Assembly: GCF_963966145.1 (NCBI RefSeq)
Contig: NC_091047.1
Location: 1,426,001-1,490,000, forward strand
Direction of reading: 5' to 3'
Length of the DNA: 64,000 nt
Source of the DNA: Tenebrio molitor
Taxonomy: Eukaryota > Arthropoda > Insecta > Coleoptera > Tenebrionidae
The notes beneath the pieces are model-generated. The model was not told the DNA's origin. It saw nothing but the letters and a program-made list of their open reading frames with translations, and made no database searches. Position 1 is the stretch's first letter. The number at the start of each line of letters is the position of its first letter. Shown one piece after another: positions 20,272-32,262 of the stretch. Both the position numbers and the translations under genes were made by a program.

Positions 20272-20441
20272 TCTGATAATATCTCTACATCATTTCACTC
20301 TCTTTGAATTTTTGACAACAGGCACTGAATGACAGAAGTCATATTTGACAATTGGTTTGGAGGTTATGTTTGGTGTAATGTAGGTGTCGAAAGGTGGCAA
20401 AGTATTTTTTCCGATGCGCTATTATTTTGGAACACTTTGTA

Positions 20442-20831
20442 CAGTGTGGAATAAAATGATTTACATCTAGTTACCTTTGGAATTTTTGCACATGTAAATT
20501 TTCCTGTACCGCTCTCCTTTTTTTTCGAAGTGCCGAACTATTAGTTCTGTCAATAAATGTCATCAATCGAATTGACAATTGTTACAATTTATTATATTGA
20601 ATTAACAAACGTTGGTGGCCACTTTCGACACTAGCTGTGACTTGCTTTTGTTAGCTCCTTCTTAATTTCAATCTCAACTTTGCATTCATATCATCCCTTT
20701 GCAATAAATCACATTTGGAATTTGGATATATATTTTGAGGTTAGGCTTTCTTTTTTTTGTAGAGCGGCATTTCGTATTTTTACTAGGGTAATGCAAAGGT
20801 AACTAGATGTAAATCATTTTATTCCACACTG
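20442..20831. mobile_element. 390-bp MITE with TA duplication
   Basis: TIRs of about 38 bp start CAGTGTGGAATAAAATGATT and end with the exact complement ..AATCATTTTATTCCACACTG; TA at 20440-20441 and 20832-20833. The arms are identical over that length, which suggests a young insertion. Confidence 0.92.
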
Positions 20832-20833
20832 TA

Positions 20834-22934
20834 TAAGTTTGTACAGTAACTGCATCGACTTGGGAAAAATCAAGGGATGAAGATGTCACGTGTCTACATA
20901 AAAATAAGAAGATTAAGAACGCTTTGAAAGCATGTCCAGCACAATATATTATCTTTAGCCAAGCGCCAAACCACTCAGTGTTGATCTTTTGTTCCATCGA
21001 ATAAACGATTTCGTAAACTTGTTGTTTTGAAAAAAACTGCTTTTAATAACAACAAAGAACAAAATGGAAAACAAAGACACTTTCACAAATTGGAGGTCGT
21101 GCGTCGAGAAATAAAGAAAATTTGCGATAAAGCGCTCTTGATCAGATTTTTATTGGGCCACCCGATATTCTCATTCGTTTAACAAACTGTTCGTTTCTTG
21201 TGAGCTATTCCGAACATGTAAACACGGAGAGATCCCGGAACGCACCGTGACAGGTGTCTCTTCGGCCACATTTCCAAACACTCGAATCTCAAAAAGCGAA
21301 AAAATGCTACAATTCGTACCTTTGTGGACGTTTCGATCCCTTAATCACCCCATCAGAGCTCGAAAGGTTTTGTACGACCACCTCTGATTGCCACCCCCGC
21401 GTCTCAATTTCGTCGGTCGAGCGATTCGACCGTTTCGGTGAAACATCGACGAGACTTCGATGCGCCGATAAACATGATTTAAGCACCCCGGGGTCGGTGA
21501 GCCTCCGTCTCAAAAAATTCAAGCGCTTGTGGATGCGTTAAAAAATTGTGGTGTCTTCCTAATAGCACGCTGATAGTTTATGTGGCGTTAACCCCTGATT
21601 TGTAGGAATTCCTGGCATAGATTCGAGTTTTTTAGGCATCTTCCTGCACCTATGAGCGTGTGATGTCTAAATGTGAGCGCGTATCAAGTGACATGCTGAC
21701 GTTTATGGCTATATATAAGAATCGGTGGACATAAATACGGCGTACACTTTTGGCAATGACACTGCTGCCATAGCCCAGACGATTTTTACAATCTGGAAAA
21801 GTTTTCGACGACTCCGCCTCCGACCGATTCACACCGAGCAGCTGTCTGCGCACTTCTGGATGCCTAATTTATGACCGGACCGGCCGCTGGGGGGCTCGTT
21901 ACGCCACCCCATCCCCCGAGGAATATTTTTTTATCTGATCTACCGATCCTCACAGTCGTACATTTTAAACCGACACACACACGGAAGTCATAAAGGCCGC
22001 TCGCTCTTCAGCTTTTCTATTTATCGCTTAATGATGTCGTCTATCATAACTGCCGGGGGCCGGGGACGGCGGCGCTTGTTGACGAATTCCTTCCGCGTAT
22101 CGCGTTTGTCCCTATCGCGAATCCACCGAGTCACGCCGCGACAGTCGCGACACCAAAAGAAAGAACCGGGAACGAGTCGCCGCCCCCGCCGGTGGTTGAC
22201 ATCGATTTCTTGATGACGACGTCCCGTTTCTTCGTCGACGCCTGTTCAGCAAATTGCGGATTCCTTCGGCAGCGATAAAGAGTTCCGCGGAGTTTTCTGT
22301 TTGTTTCTGCGGCGAACTTCGGGAGGAGCTTCAAGGTTAGCGGGACAGTGTCGACAAGCTCGGGTCGCGACTCAGCTAATCAGAAATTGCTGATCGGACT
22401 TGTCGAGGTGAAGTTCGGCATCAGCAGAATGCGCGAAGAGTAAAAATTGCGACGATGAGGGATTTCGCGGTGTCGCGACGAGGAATGTCGAGGGGAGGCA
22501 GATCGGGACGGCGCGCTGCCCATTTCCGCTCCAATCTAGGCTAGAGCTAGAGGAAAGTATTGTTTCACTGCGACAGCACACGGGCCCAAGAATTAAGACT
22601 TTGCTTTAGATACTTTTTTTTATTGGTGATAAAATAATTGTATTGAAAATTTTGTCTCAATCCACAGAAGAAACTACGTCTAATCTTGCAGTTTTTCATT
22701 TTCTCTACAGTGCTCGCTTGGTTGAGAGCTATGACAGCTCATATTTTACAAAATCTGTAGAGAATTATTTAAAACACACTAGTGCGAATGCTTTTTGGAT
22801 GATTTTGAAACACTAGTGCGCGAACGTCGATTTTCCTGACTAGTGTAGTGAAAATTAATCGCTATTAATTCGATTGACACTTGGCAAGCGCTATCTATTC
22901 ACAAAGGGTACATGACAAATCAGACATAATGTTC
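20834..22934. other. Non-coding, with a GC-rich island at about 21250-22560
   Basis: The island is CpG-rich and has only short overlapping frames. It may hold regulatory DNA of the long putative intron. Three CACTAGTG-like sites occur at about 22780-22840. Confidence 0.4.
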
Positions 22935-22950
22935 GTTTTAAAAAATATTG

Positions 22951-23052
22951 TACGAATTTCGATGCGAGAAGACGTATTCGGCACATTCGCGCAAATGAAG
23001 CACTCGCTCCTTCGTCGCTCGGCCCCAAATGTCTTCTCGCACTCATTTCGTA
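22951..23052. repeat. Small foldback repeat with CpG-rich GAGCG core
   Basis: TACGAATTTCGATGCGAGAA..GTCTTCTCGCACTCATTTCGTA forms an imperfect foldback of about 100 bp with a core GCACTCGCTCCTTCGTCGCT. The inverse copy is at 53726-53852 with matching flanks (AATATTG on one side, AATAAC on the other). Confidence 0.7.
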
Positions 23053-23259
23053 AATAACTACATACATACATGGTGTCTCAGCTAAGACTTTCGAGCCTAA
23101 TAACTCAGTTATTTTCCAGCGGATTTTTGTGAAATTTAAAATGCAGATATTTTAGACGGTGAAGAATAAAATCCCATTAATGCAATCACCCAAGTCTTAA
23201 AAACGTAATTTTTACATGCCTTTTTAAAATGTTGAATCAATTAAGATTGACATAAAAAA

Positions 23260-23505
23260 TTGATCGTCAATAAAAAATGCTGTAGGGAAAAACTCGTCCT
23301 TGAAAGACGTCTGGTTTGCAAGAAAAAAGCAAAAAACTGTGTTAAACGTGGCTGCAAATGCAAAAACGTAGACGCGTATGAAACAAACGCCCAATTTTGC
23401 AGAATTTTGGTCATCCCTTTTCGCAGAAGCGCAGGTGACATATTTGACGTTTATCTTGCTAACCTTACAAACACTTACAAAGTTAAAGACAATATTTGGA
23501 CGTAA
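23260..23505 (+). CDS. Small Cys/Lys-rich ORF of mariner-like copy 2 (81 aa)
   Basis: Same length as the frame at 4144-4389 and different at one residue (Val for Ile). Contains CCREKL and NCVKRGCKC. Function unknown; it may be only a by-product of two young copies. Confidence 0.3.
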   Translation: MIVNKKCCREKLVLERRLVCKKKAKNCVKRGCKCKNVDAYETNAQFCRILVIPFRRSAGDIFDVYLANLTNTYKVKDNIWT

Positions 23506-23523
23506 TTTATTATACTGGATGCT

Positions 23524-23739
23524 TTAATTCTTCCATAAAGGACTAAAACACGATCGGGATATTTTAGCAAGGTAATTTAGTTCACGTACGCTTCCTGTGT
23601 CTTCAAATAAATTGACGACTCTCTTAACCTTACATTTTGTAAAGCCTACATTTGGATAGTGTTCCACGAGAAAACGAACTGTGTCATTGAAGTTCTTACG
23701 ACACTCTCCATAGGCAAAATGTTTTTCCTTTTTCAACAA
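23524..23739 (-). pseudogene. Truncated transposase HTH of mariner-like copy 2 (71 aa)
   Basis: Equivalent of 3910-4125, with differences near the N terminus (KEKHF for KKKKI) and a Glu for Gln after the HTH. The catalytic domain is absent, as in copy 1. Confidence 0.5.
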
Positions 23740-24555
23740 TATTGAAATTTCTGCCGCTGTAGTCTATTTCTAGAGTATTTTCAATAAATTTTCACAATTT
23801 GACGTTTCTAATAAAGCGCGCCCAATTTTGACAGACTTTAAAGGGTGTACAAAATGTTGCTTGGCAATTAATCATCAATTGTTTCAAAAGGTAACTGCTC
23901 AAATACCTTCAAATTTTACATTAAATTTTTAACGACAAATTCTAATCTCTTCGTTGAATCATACAAGTGATTTACTTAATTGTTTGTGTAGCCCCTATTT
24001 TTTAATGTTTAACAATCTAATAATAATCGCGCATAATTTTCGATAAAGGAAACGAGTGTTAAAATTACATTTTTTAACTTGAGGTAATTTTATTATTACT
24101 AATTGAACCTTCACGGTCTAAAATATCTGCATTTTAAATTTCATAAAAATCTGTTGGCAAATAACCGAGATATTAGGCTCGAAAGTCTTAGCTGAGACAC
24201 CCTGTATATTGATATTTCCAATTTGATCATGAACATCAAGCTAATTTTAAAATCATATTACGATTTTGTTTAACACATCATGGTTTTGTTTTTCTTTTCA
24301 CATTTCTTAGTCTCATATTTTATTTATTCTTTAACATTCTTCACTTGATTCACACTATATTTACTACCCATTAAATTTGCATAATTTAGTCAGAGCTTTG
24401 TCCTATAATTAGTTTTGCATACATGTGTTATTACAAATGAAGTGTTATTATTTTTATTATGATGTTCCGGCCAATCACATCCAATGACACGGGACTTCAA
24501 ATTGTCTAAAAAGGAGTCACGGCATCGAGGGAGAATTTATTTATCACAACGTAAT

Positions 24556-24907
24556 CGCGCGTTCAAATGAAATCCTGGGCTGAGTAGGCGTCGGAAAAAT
24601 TAAAAAGTGCTTAGAACAGTCTAAAGTTTGAATTTCCCGCCGTTTGACAAGAATGACATTTGTTTATGTTTAATCAGGACATAATTAAACATGTTTGTTT
24701 TCAGCAAAGGGTGCCCTTAGATATTTGCTTCGAGAATAGGAATAGTTAAGTTATTCTCTTTTTAATGTAAAACGTTGCAAAGAAAAAATTTTTGGCTCAA
24801 AATTTTAGGTTAGCTGTCAATATGCTCCAATTAATCTACGCTTTAAAAAAGCACAACAATTGACGGTTTGCAACGCCTTCCCAGCCCAGGATTCCATTTG
24901 AACGCGC
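24556..24907. mobile_element. MITE of the GCGCGTTCAAATG family, copy 1
   Basis: Ends CGCGCGTTCAAATGAAATCC and ..GGATTCCATTTGAACGCGC with TIRs of about 35 bp; 352 bp. Inside it has a TTTCCCGCCGTTTGACA block and a TAGGTTAGCTGTCAA block. Copies 2 and 3 are at 33279-33606 and 61618-61964 (inverted). Target duplication not clear. Confidence 0.85.
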
Positions 24908-26718
24908 AATATTTTTCCATCAAGAAATATAATTCCTTTGAAAGCACAATTTTCTTCACATTATCATTCATTTATTTTACGCCCACATTTCACAACAACA
25001 TCCAAGTCGTAGTTTGTTCATGCGACATTACGGATCGCAGATAATAACGAAATCAAGCGAAGTATTCGAGTTACAACGCGGTTCCCGCGGCGGCCGCCCA
25101 TCCAAACTTCGACCACACCCGACACTGCTCTGCTTCACTTATCACCGTTTACTATAAATTGCCTTTGCATCTCGAGCGAGCGATTTCCGATCGTCTCAAT
25201 TAAAATCGGTGAGCAATTTAAATCGAGCGATATCTCGCAGACGATCCGATCAAAATAATCGATGGTCCGTCGTTTCACGCTTAACGGCCAACCTGTCCCG
25301 AAATAATCTTCCGTGATATGTGGGAATCCTCCGTCCCGGCCTGTGCGTGTATTTAATTCGTAGATAAAGTGATAATAAAGTGAATTTATGCGTTCCGTAA
25401 AGGATTGAATGACCACACCACACACGACCGGCAACATCACCGGTGAAATATTGTTTGGTAGTATCGCATGACAAATTTGTGTGTACAACAATTTAAATAC
25501 CTATTGTCGTGTTTTTAGGTGTTGGATGACGCGTCACCGTGATATGCATTTGTTTGCTCGTCGACTTACGAAGTACGTCTCACTCGCCCCAATTAATAAC
25601 TCCACCGAACGCCGCTCATTATTGCATATTTCCGTGCGACGTAATCAAAGATGCAAATTTCGTCCGTCCGGACCTAATCCCGGTCGATTGTTACAGCCCC
25701 CCGATCTTGACCCCGATTTCCCACAGGAGCACTCGGTGAATGCGTGTTCTGTCAAGTTTTACATGCGGGACAAAAACGCGATTGTCACCGAAAGAACGGA
25801 AACAGTTGTCAGTGTGGAAGCTGGCGGTCGCTTGGACGTGTCAATCATGTCGCTGTCACTTTCGATGTTGAGATTTACACAGCGGCGTCTGCTTAACCGC
25901 CTCTGGCTGCGGCGCGTCTCGTTTTGTTCGCTTTTATTTGGCGGAGATGGAATTCCAGTTCTTTTCCAGACGGGAAAGTCGGTGGCGAGACCGCAACGAG
26001 TCGGTGGGCCGGAAGGAGGTTGGAAGAATCCGCTCGAATTTAACAGGACGATGGAATCTGACGTGAAGTCTCGGCTGGAGGAGTTAGCGACGCTCCAGCG
26101 GGTCGCGGCTCTCGGAAGAGCGAATTCGGAGGCTGACGGAGGTCTCGCCGACGCTAACATTTTTAACCGAATGAAAACACGAAAATTTTAAATTTAATTT
26201 TGTTTGCCAACTCGTGAGGAAAACCGTTGAATTGTTTAGAGAGAACGAAAGTGAAGAAAAATCGGTAGCAGAAGAATAAACAAAAGAACAGCCGAGGTAG
26301 TAAAAAGACAAAGGAAACTGTATTCACGTTCTTTCGATGGCTTTAGTATCATCAGGCAAATAAAGAAATAAGTAAAGACATCCGCTTTTTTGTTCGCAGC
26401 CTACTTTGACTACTTACTTTTTTATCTTACTCATGTAGTCACAGAAATCTCTTTTTTAATTAAAAATTGCAAGGAGATAGTTACACCATGATTACGTCAC
26501 CGTAACGGAGAATAGTGTTTCACTGTTTCTGCACCTGATTATGTAATCCGATATTTATTTACCATTAAAATCATTTCATTCACACGAAACGTCCAAATGT
26601 ACAGTGTTTTTCAATCAAAATTTTCTAACATCTGCTCGAAAAAATGTGATGCATAAAGTGACGCAGGAAAAACGTCTCCACACATGACCAGGAGCGAAAC
26701 ACCGAAAAAAAAATTATA
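24908..26718. other. Non-coding, GC-rich island at about 25030-26180
   Basis: A 236-codon frame (25481-26191, +) crosses the island but has no recognisable family and its amino-acid make-up follows the base composition. An acceptor-like CCCACAG at about 25728 precedes EHSVNACSVKFYMRDKNAIV; an exon starting there cannot be excluded. Confidence 0.35.
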
Positions 26719-26722
26719 CAGG

Positions 26723-27471
26723 GTGAGTCGGGAGGAACGGCCGAAACTCCATGAGTGTATTCACACGTGAAAATAATGTAAAATAAACCCATATGTTCTT
26801 ATCCGATTTTCATTTGTTTTCAAGTTACAGCGTAATTAAAAATTTTATCTAGCTGAAAACATTTTGTAATCAGAGTATGCCATGCTTGAGGCTAGAAAGC
26901 ATTTGGCTGGTTGAAAAATTAAGACAATTCAAAAAATATCTGTCTATTAGGCAATACGATTTTTTTTTTAATGTGACGGCTGGCAGGCTTTATCTTCATC
27001 TCTTCAAAATTCACAGAGAAATCCCAAAAACAAAGTTTCTTTTTTCAGCACGTACAGATGAGATTTTCTTCTGCATTAAGTAAAAAGTTTCATTGCGATC
27101 AAGTTTAATCACAGTTAAAAGTTACGCTTTGTCAGACAAATGTTCGGATTTGCACACTGATATCTTATTCTTTCTACAAAAAACATTTAAAAAATAAAAT
27201 GTCACGTGAAATTAATATGCAGTACGAAAACAAGAAAAATATTATATTACAGTGAGCAAGCTAATTTACCAACCAAATGTCGTAAGAGCGCCATTTCAAT
27301 GTTTGCAACATTCAGAAGCAAAGCAAAAACCAAATAAAAATCCTTTCGACAAAATAAACACAAAAAATGTTTTTTTGTGGTGTCAAAAAAAATTCCATCC
27401 AAGAGAATCGAAGTTTTGCATCTTAGTTGATTCGTTTAAGGTGTTATTATTATTATTTTTAAGTCCACCCT
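26723..27471. mobile_element. Possible degraded TIR element
   Basis: A mariner-type start CAGGGTGAGTCGGGAGGAAC follows TA at 26721-26722; the best candidate for the other end is ..AAGTCCACCCTA near 27471. The arms match only over about 10 bp, so the element is either old, truncated or misjoined. Confidence 0.35.
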
Positions 27472-27497
27472 ATATATTTTCAAAAGTGAACGAAGTC

Positions 27498-27779
27498 GGT
27501 TTTAAAATAATGGGAGGCCATGGAAATTTTGCATTTAATTTGATAGTAAAGGTCTCTGTTGAATTAAGTTATGTTTTCCTAAGTTTGAGGTTATAAATAG
27601 CGCCAATGTCCAGTTTTACTAGTTTGCAATAGAAGAATACTCAGATATCGCGAAAAATTCAGCAACATGTTTATATTCGTTTTGATGGTCCGCATGACAG
27701 GCACTTTAGTGATGGAAATCAAACAGTGTGTCCAACGTTAGAAAAATAAATCATGGCTTCCCATTATGCCAAAACAACC
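27498..27779. mobile_element. MITE of the AATGGGAGGCCATG family, copy B
   Basis: Inverted relative to copy A. Arms around AATAATGGGAGGCCATGG and CATGGCTTCCCATTATGCC; a stretch of about 75 bp in the middle is absent from copies A and C. Confidence 0.7.
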
Positions 27780-27969
27780 TGAACTGTGTTTATTTCCAGG
27801 CTCTCGTTTTTATCTTTTGCCGTGACAGAGCCAAATATTTTAAAACGATCTGTCAACAGCAATGTCACATGAATTTCTCTTCATTTAATATCGTCGACAA
27901 AATAAATTGTGATCAAGATTTGACTCTTGCGGTGCATCGAACACAAAATTCATGGTTTCATAAATATGC

Positions 27970-28675
27970 ATAAAACGAGTTAATCATATCTAAAACGGAT
28001 TAAAAAAGATTTCACACATGTTAGTGTCAGTAAATGATTTGTTCATTAATCTTTCATTTGTCACTCAGCGCCTTTTACATATCTAGACCATAGACAACAA
28101 ATGACAGACCACCCTCGCAAGATAAGTTTTGAATGTCTAAACTGGATGAAATAAAACGAGTTAATTAAAGTCCATTCACAAATCAAAAAACCATCAACGT
28201 CGGATTTTCCTCGATAATTACTATCGGCAACTCTGTCTGGTGTAAAATTTGGTGAGACTTGTAATTTTGAGGTTAAATGTTTATTAAGTCATAAGTGTTG
28301 TTTTTCTGGGCATGTTTAAGTAGAAATAATAAGAATCAATAAATAAATGAAACGTGCTGCTAATAAAACAATATGAACGAAATTCAAAGCAATTAAATTT
28401 TATTTCGAATCAAATATGTAAATGTCATAATTTATAGTTACCGACATAGTATGAAAAAACATCTACCTAGGGTTTTTTAAATTTTGAATGGACTTTAGAT
28501 CTAAAACGGATTGAAAAAGATTCCACACATGCTAGTGTCAGTAAATGATTTGTTCATTAATCTTTCATTTGTCACTCAGCGCCTTTTACATATCTGGACC
28601 ATAGACAACAAATGACAGAACACCCTCGCACTCGCACATCAACAGTAAGATAAGTTTTGAATGTCTAACTGTTAT
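27970..28675 (+). repeat. Direct duplication of a ~180-bp unit, second copy split by a MITE
   Basis: Unit 1 (about 27970-28150) and unit 2 (28151-28167 plus 28498-28675) both begin ATAAAACGAGTTAAT and include TTCATTAATCTTTCATTTGT and CTCAGCGCCTTTTACATATC. The second is interrupted by the element at 28168-28495. Unit 2 also has a small CACTCGCACATCAACA insertion. Confidence 0.85.
28168..28495. mobile_element. 328-bp MITE in the duplicated unit
   Basis: Ends AAGTCCATTCACAAATCAAA and ..TTTTGAATGGACTT, TIR about 25 bp, TA at 28166-28167 and 28496-28497. Unit 1 of the flanking duplication supplies the uninterrupted site. A truncated relative is at 56441-56559. Confidence 0.88.
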
Positions 28676-29480
28676 AAATGAATGCTTTTTCTGGTCGCCC
28701 TGTAGAAGACAGTCGACAATGCCCATCATCAAAAAATTACCTTCTTCGCCACGCTCGACTGTTCTCATCGTCGCTCCACAATCGCCAAAGATGCGAAAGA
28801 TATCGCAGCCAATGCGCGTTTGTCACATCGTGCTCCTGGAAATAAATTTCACGATCCATTCTGTTGTGCCGAATGGGACCATCCCGACTGCACCTTTATA
28901 CGCAGATAATGAGGGATTTTCAGATGGGACCCGCGATAAAACACAAAGGACCGGCGACGACACATTTACTCCCGAAAAATGTATATAATACGGTCCATTT
29001 AAGAGTGGCGATGCGACAAGAGCGCCGCCCAATTTCGCCTTATTAAAATTCGTACACTTAAGCCGTAAAAGCTTTGTCCTAATAACGTCAGCACTTATCG
29101 CCCGGGATAATGAAATTTGCCACTGGATCTGATACACAATTATAAATTCCATTGCAATTGGATTTCCTTGTAATCGGAAACCTCCGTAGCGACGCTGCGC
29201 GTCCCCGTTCCCGCCGCCCCCATCGTTGCCGCTTCGAGGGGGTGTTACGGCGCGCTCCTTGTTATCTACCACAATTGAATTTGCTAATATTAGGCGGATG
29301 TTTTGGATACACAACAGATGTATGGCATCCACTCGACGACTTGATTGCTCAGACGCGAGACATTAATTAAATCCAGACGAGCATAAATTTAAACCGATCC
29401 GATCGAACGTTGTTTTTCCAAAATTTGACACAAACTCAAAATATTTACACAAGTGAGATGTCAAAACAGCAGACGGACCC
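28676..29480. other. GC-mixed non-coding segment
   Basis: Only short frames on both strands; no family recognised. Confidence 0.35.
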
Positions 29481-29499
29481 GGAAGTGCGCCGCATTCGA

Positions 29500-30010
29500 C
29501 CGCTGCAAAATTTTCAAAAATGGTCAAAATTTTACCAAGCTTTTTACGAATTTCCAAAAAGCGTCAAAATGTTGCAAAATCTAAAACCATTAGCTAATTC
29601 TCGAAATAATTCGCCGCTAATTACATGAGACACAGTGAACAGTGTAATAAGAAGCAATTCTTCGACTCGGAGCTCTCTAGGTATTTTTCAGAATCCCCAA
29701 AAATCGTCAAAATTTTACGAAATACTCGTAATTCGCTTCAAATTAGTTGAGACACAATGTAATGAGGAATAATATTCTTGAAAATTCTTAAACTTTCTGT
29801 TCCTTAATTATTTGGAATATCAAAAAATCGTCAAAAATTCGAGAAATACATAAAACCATTAGCAATTGTGAAAATAATTACATGGACTCAAATTACTTGA
29901 GCCACAACATAATCGGCACTAATACCTTTGAAAATTGTTTCACTCAGTGATCTCTAATTATTATTTTTAAATTTCCAAAAATCGTCAAAATTTCACAAAA
30001 CCTGACAACA
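29500..30010 (+). repeat. Decayed tandem array, period about 125-155 bp
   Basis: The motif CCAAAAATCGTCAAAATTTT recurs with changes near 29548, 29697, 29822 and 29975. Between occurrences related blocks recur (AAAACCATTAGC, GAGACACA, AATACCTTTGAAAATT). This looks like four or five degenerate units. Confidence 0.6.
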
Positions 30011-31895
30011 AATAATGAACAGTTCTCAAAATAATGTGACTGAAATTTGCGTTCTCGGGCCCGACATTTTCGAAAACTCTTCGCCTTTCTGCTCTGATCA
30101 TCTGTGCCGCCACCTGCACTCCTCCCGCCCTCGAAAACCCCATTTCGGTCGCAATTTGTAGATTCCAAATTTGATAGGATCAGGCCCCGGTAATTCGGCC
30201 GTTCGGTAATTCGATCTATTTTCGAGCATCCTCGCGATCACGCTGCGCCTCCATTGTGACGTCTTTTTTGTCGAGCCGACGACAATGGGCCTGTCGATGG
30301 CTGTCTCGCTAATAGTTTAAATAGCGTGTTCTTGGTATAATCGCGATTTGCAGGTTGTTACCTCGCATTATTTTTTTTACCAAAGAAAAGTGCAAACTTC
30401 CCATCGTCGTCCTCGTCCGACATAATGGCCCTTTGATTGTTGTTCATTTCTGCGTCTTTTGTGTCGGGCCGGAGGATGTAACACGAGTCGATGTTCCTCG
30501 CCCTATTGATGTTTTCGGATATTTAGGTAAAGATTTTTTTCCCTTTTTAATCACAATAAGGGCGGCTCGCACCGTTTTAATTACAACACTTCTCCCGTCC
30601 CGACGGGACCGGTGTAATCATTCTTGTGATTTAATTTGGCCCCTGCAGACTCTATTATGTGCCATTATTGGATAGACACTTTTCAACCCTCGCGAGGGCG
30701 ACGCCACAAAACATAATCCACCCCTTCATATTTTTCCTGCAACAATCTCAAGATTGTTGCTACCAAACAACTTTCGCTCACGCTTCAGTTATCCCGACTT
30801 TGTTAAGATTATGGCGCATCCCTCGGATTAAGGAGGTGATTAAGTCGGATGAGAGGGGTGGAAACTAATAAAATAATTGTAAGCTGCACGTGCCGTTCGG
30901 GTAAATAACTAGCATTAGGATCTGTTCCAATCAACATCAAACACCTTGGCAACTGTTACTAGGGAAGGGTGTTACGACTCGTTCATTAACATCGGTGGTT
31001 ATTAGTGATAACAAAAGGGGTGGACAATTCTCGAATTAATTATGTCGAACCCGAAGACCGTTTTTGTACAAGAAAACATTTCACAGAGAAAATTGTAACG
31101 AGACAAAAGATCGAAAAACCGAAGTGTTCATCATCCGTCGCCGCTCGTAGATTACTTTTAACGAGGCCGGTCCGGTGTCGTGACGAAGGACCACCTAGGA
31201 CCCGCCCAACACCACGGAAGCCTTACGCTTTTAATTTTCGACTGTTCGCCGGAGCGTACCATCGGAAGCCCGTCAACCGGATGGGGCCCACGCACCGGGA
31301 AGCCCCACGAAGAAGATCCACTTCCTGGGGGCGGCGGATTACACGTCGCATCGCGACACACGCAATCGATCACCCCGTCCGTCGTCTACCTGGAAGGATT
31401 AGCCGTCAGCGAACATTGCTCGTAAACAGAAGTAATGCCATTGTGCGGGGGCATCTTCCGCCCGGCTGCCCCCGGGCTCGTGCTGGCGCCCGCAACGGAT
31501 TACCGAGGAATGTGGGAAAAACTGAAATGTCGCGGCGTTGCCGGGTTTTTGGCGGCAGTTTTCGGGAAAAGCCGAGCTTTTTGTTTTATTTTTTAAGTGT
31601 TTCAGCTTGAGCGAAACACTCGGTAAGTAGAAACATTCTGGTTTCTACAAAAGGAGTGTTTGTATAACAGAAGTGTTTATTTAACTACAAAAACATCCCT
31701 TCTTTTTCGCCCGCGCTGCTGATGTCTTTTCTCCCCGGTGTTTTTCGGGTGCGGGGCAGGGACGGCTCCGCAGAAAAGCAAGCCGAGGCGCCACGAATTT
31801 TTTATTATCTTCGCGTTTCGGTGTCTAAAAACGGACGTTTTAAAAGGCGTCAGGTCCTCTCGTGAAATTATTAAGAATTGAAATTTTGGGTTAAG
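30011..31895. other. Non-coding, GC-rich parts near 30050-30300 and 31140-31550
   Basis: Overlapping open frames up to 201 codons on the + strand at 31005-31610 follow base composition and show no family. Confidence 0.35.
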
Positions 31896-32260
31896 TATCG
31901 CGTGTTCATTTTCCTTCTCAAAGTTGGCGTTGAAAGTCGATTGTGAACGCACCACAGTCTGCAGAATAAAAACACAAACAGCGCAAAAAGTGAGGTTAGA
32001 TTGAAACAACTGATCCGTGCTCCGTAATCCGTCGTTTTTGTTTCTTTTAATTTTCACATCAAAGTAGCCGTTGAAGAGTCCATTGTGAACGCACCACGGA
32101 TTACAGATCAGATCACGGATCAGCTGTTTAAAGCTAACCTCACTTTTTGTGTTGTTTGTGTTTTTACTGTGCAGATTTCTGGGTGCAGACTGACGAGTGG
32201 TGCGTTCACAATCGACTCTTCAACGCCAACTTTGAGGTGAAATTTAAAAAAAACACCCGA
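31896..32260. mobile_element. Two joined members of the TCGGGTGTTC MITE family
   Basis: 31896-32030 reads from a left terminus (TCGCGTGTTCATTTTCC) into the family core in one orientation; 32040-32260 reads in the other and ends AAACACCCGA before TA. The cores share GTCGATTGTGAACGCACCAC. The product is a composite of two elements each missing one end. Confidence 0.7.
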
Positions 32261-32262
32261 TA

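Larger units (their letters stand above)
23069..24204 (-). mobile_element. Mariner-like TIR element, copy 2
   Basis: This 1136-bp copy is in opposite orientation to 3446-4580 and highly similar along its length. Ends CATGGTGTCTCAGCTAAGAC and ..GTCTTAGCTGAGACACCCTG, TA at 23067-23068 and 24205-24206. The left terminal CATGG departs from the CAGGG of copy 1. Confidence 0.9.

Noticed and set aside
25481..26191. 236-codon open frame on the + strand
   Set aside because: No recognised family, no clear splice context, and its composition follows the GC-rich island.
31005..31610. 201-codon open frame
   Set aside because: Same reason: low-complexity Arg-rich translation with a competing antisense frame.
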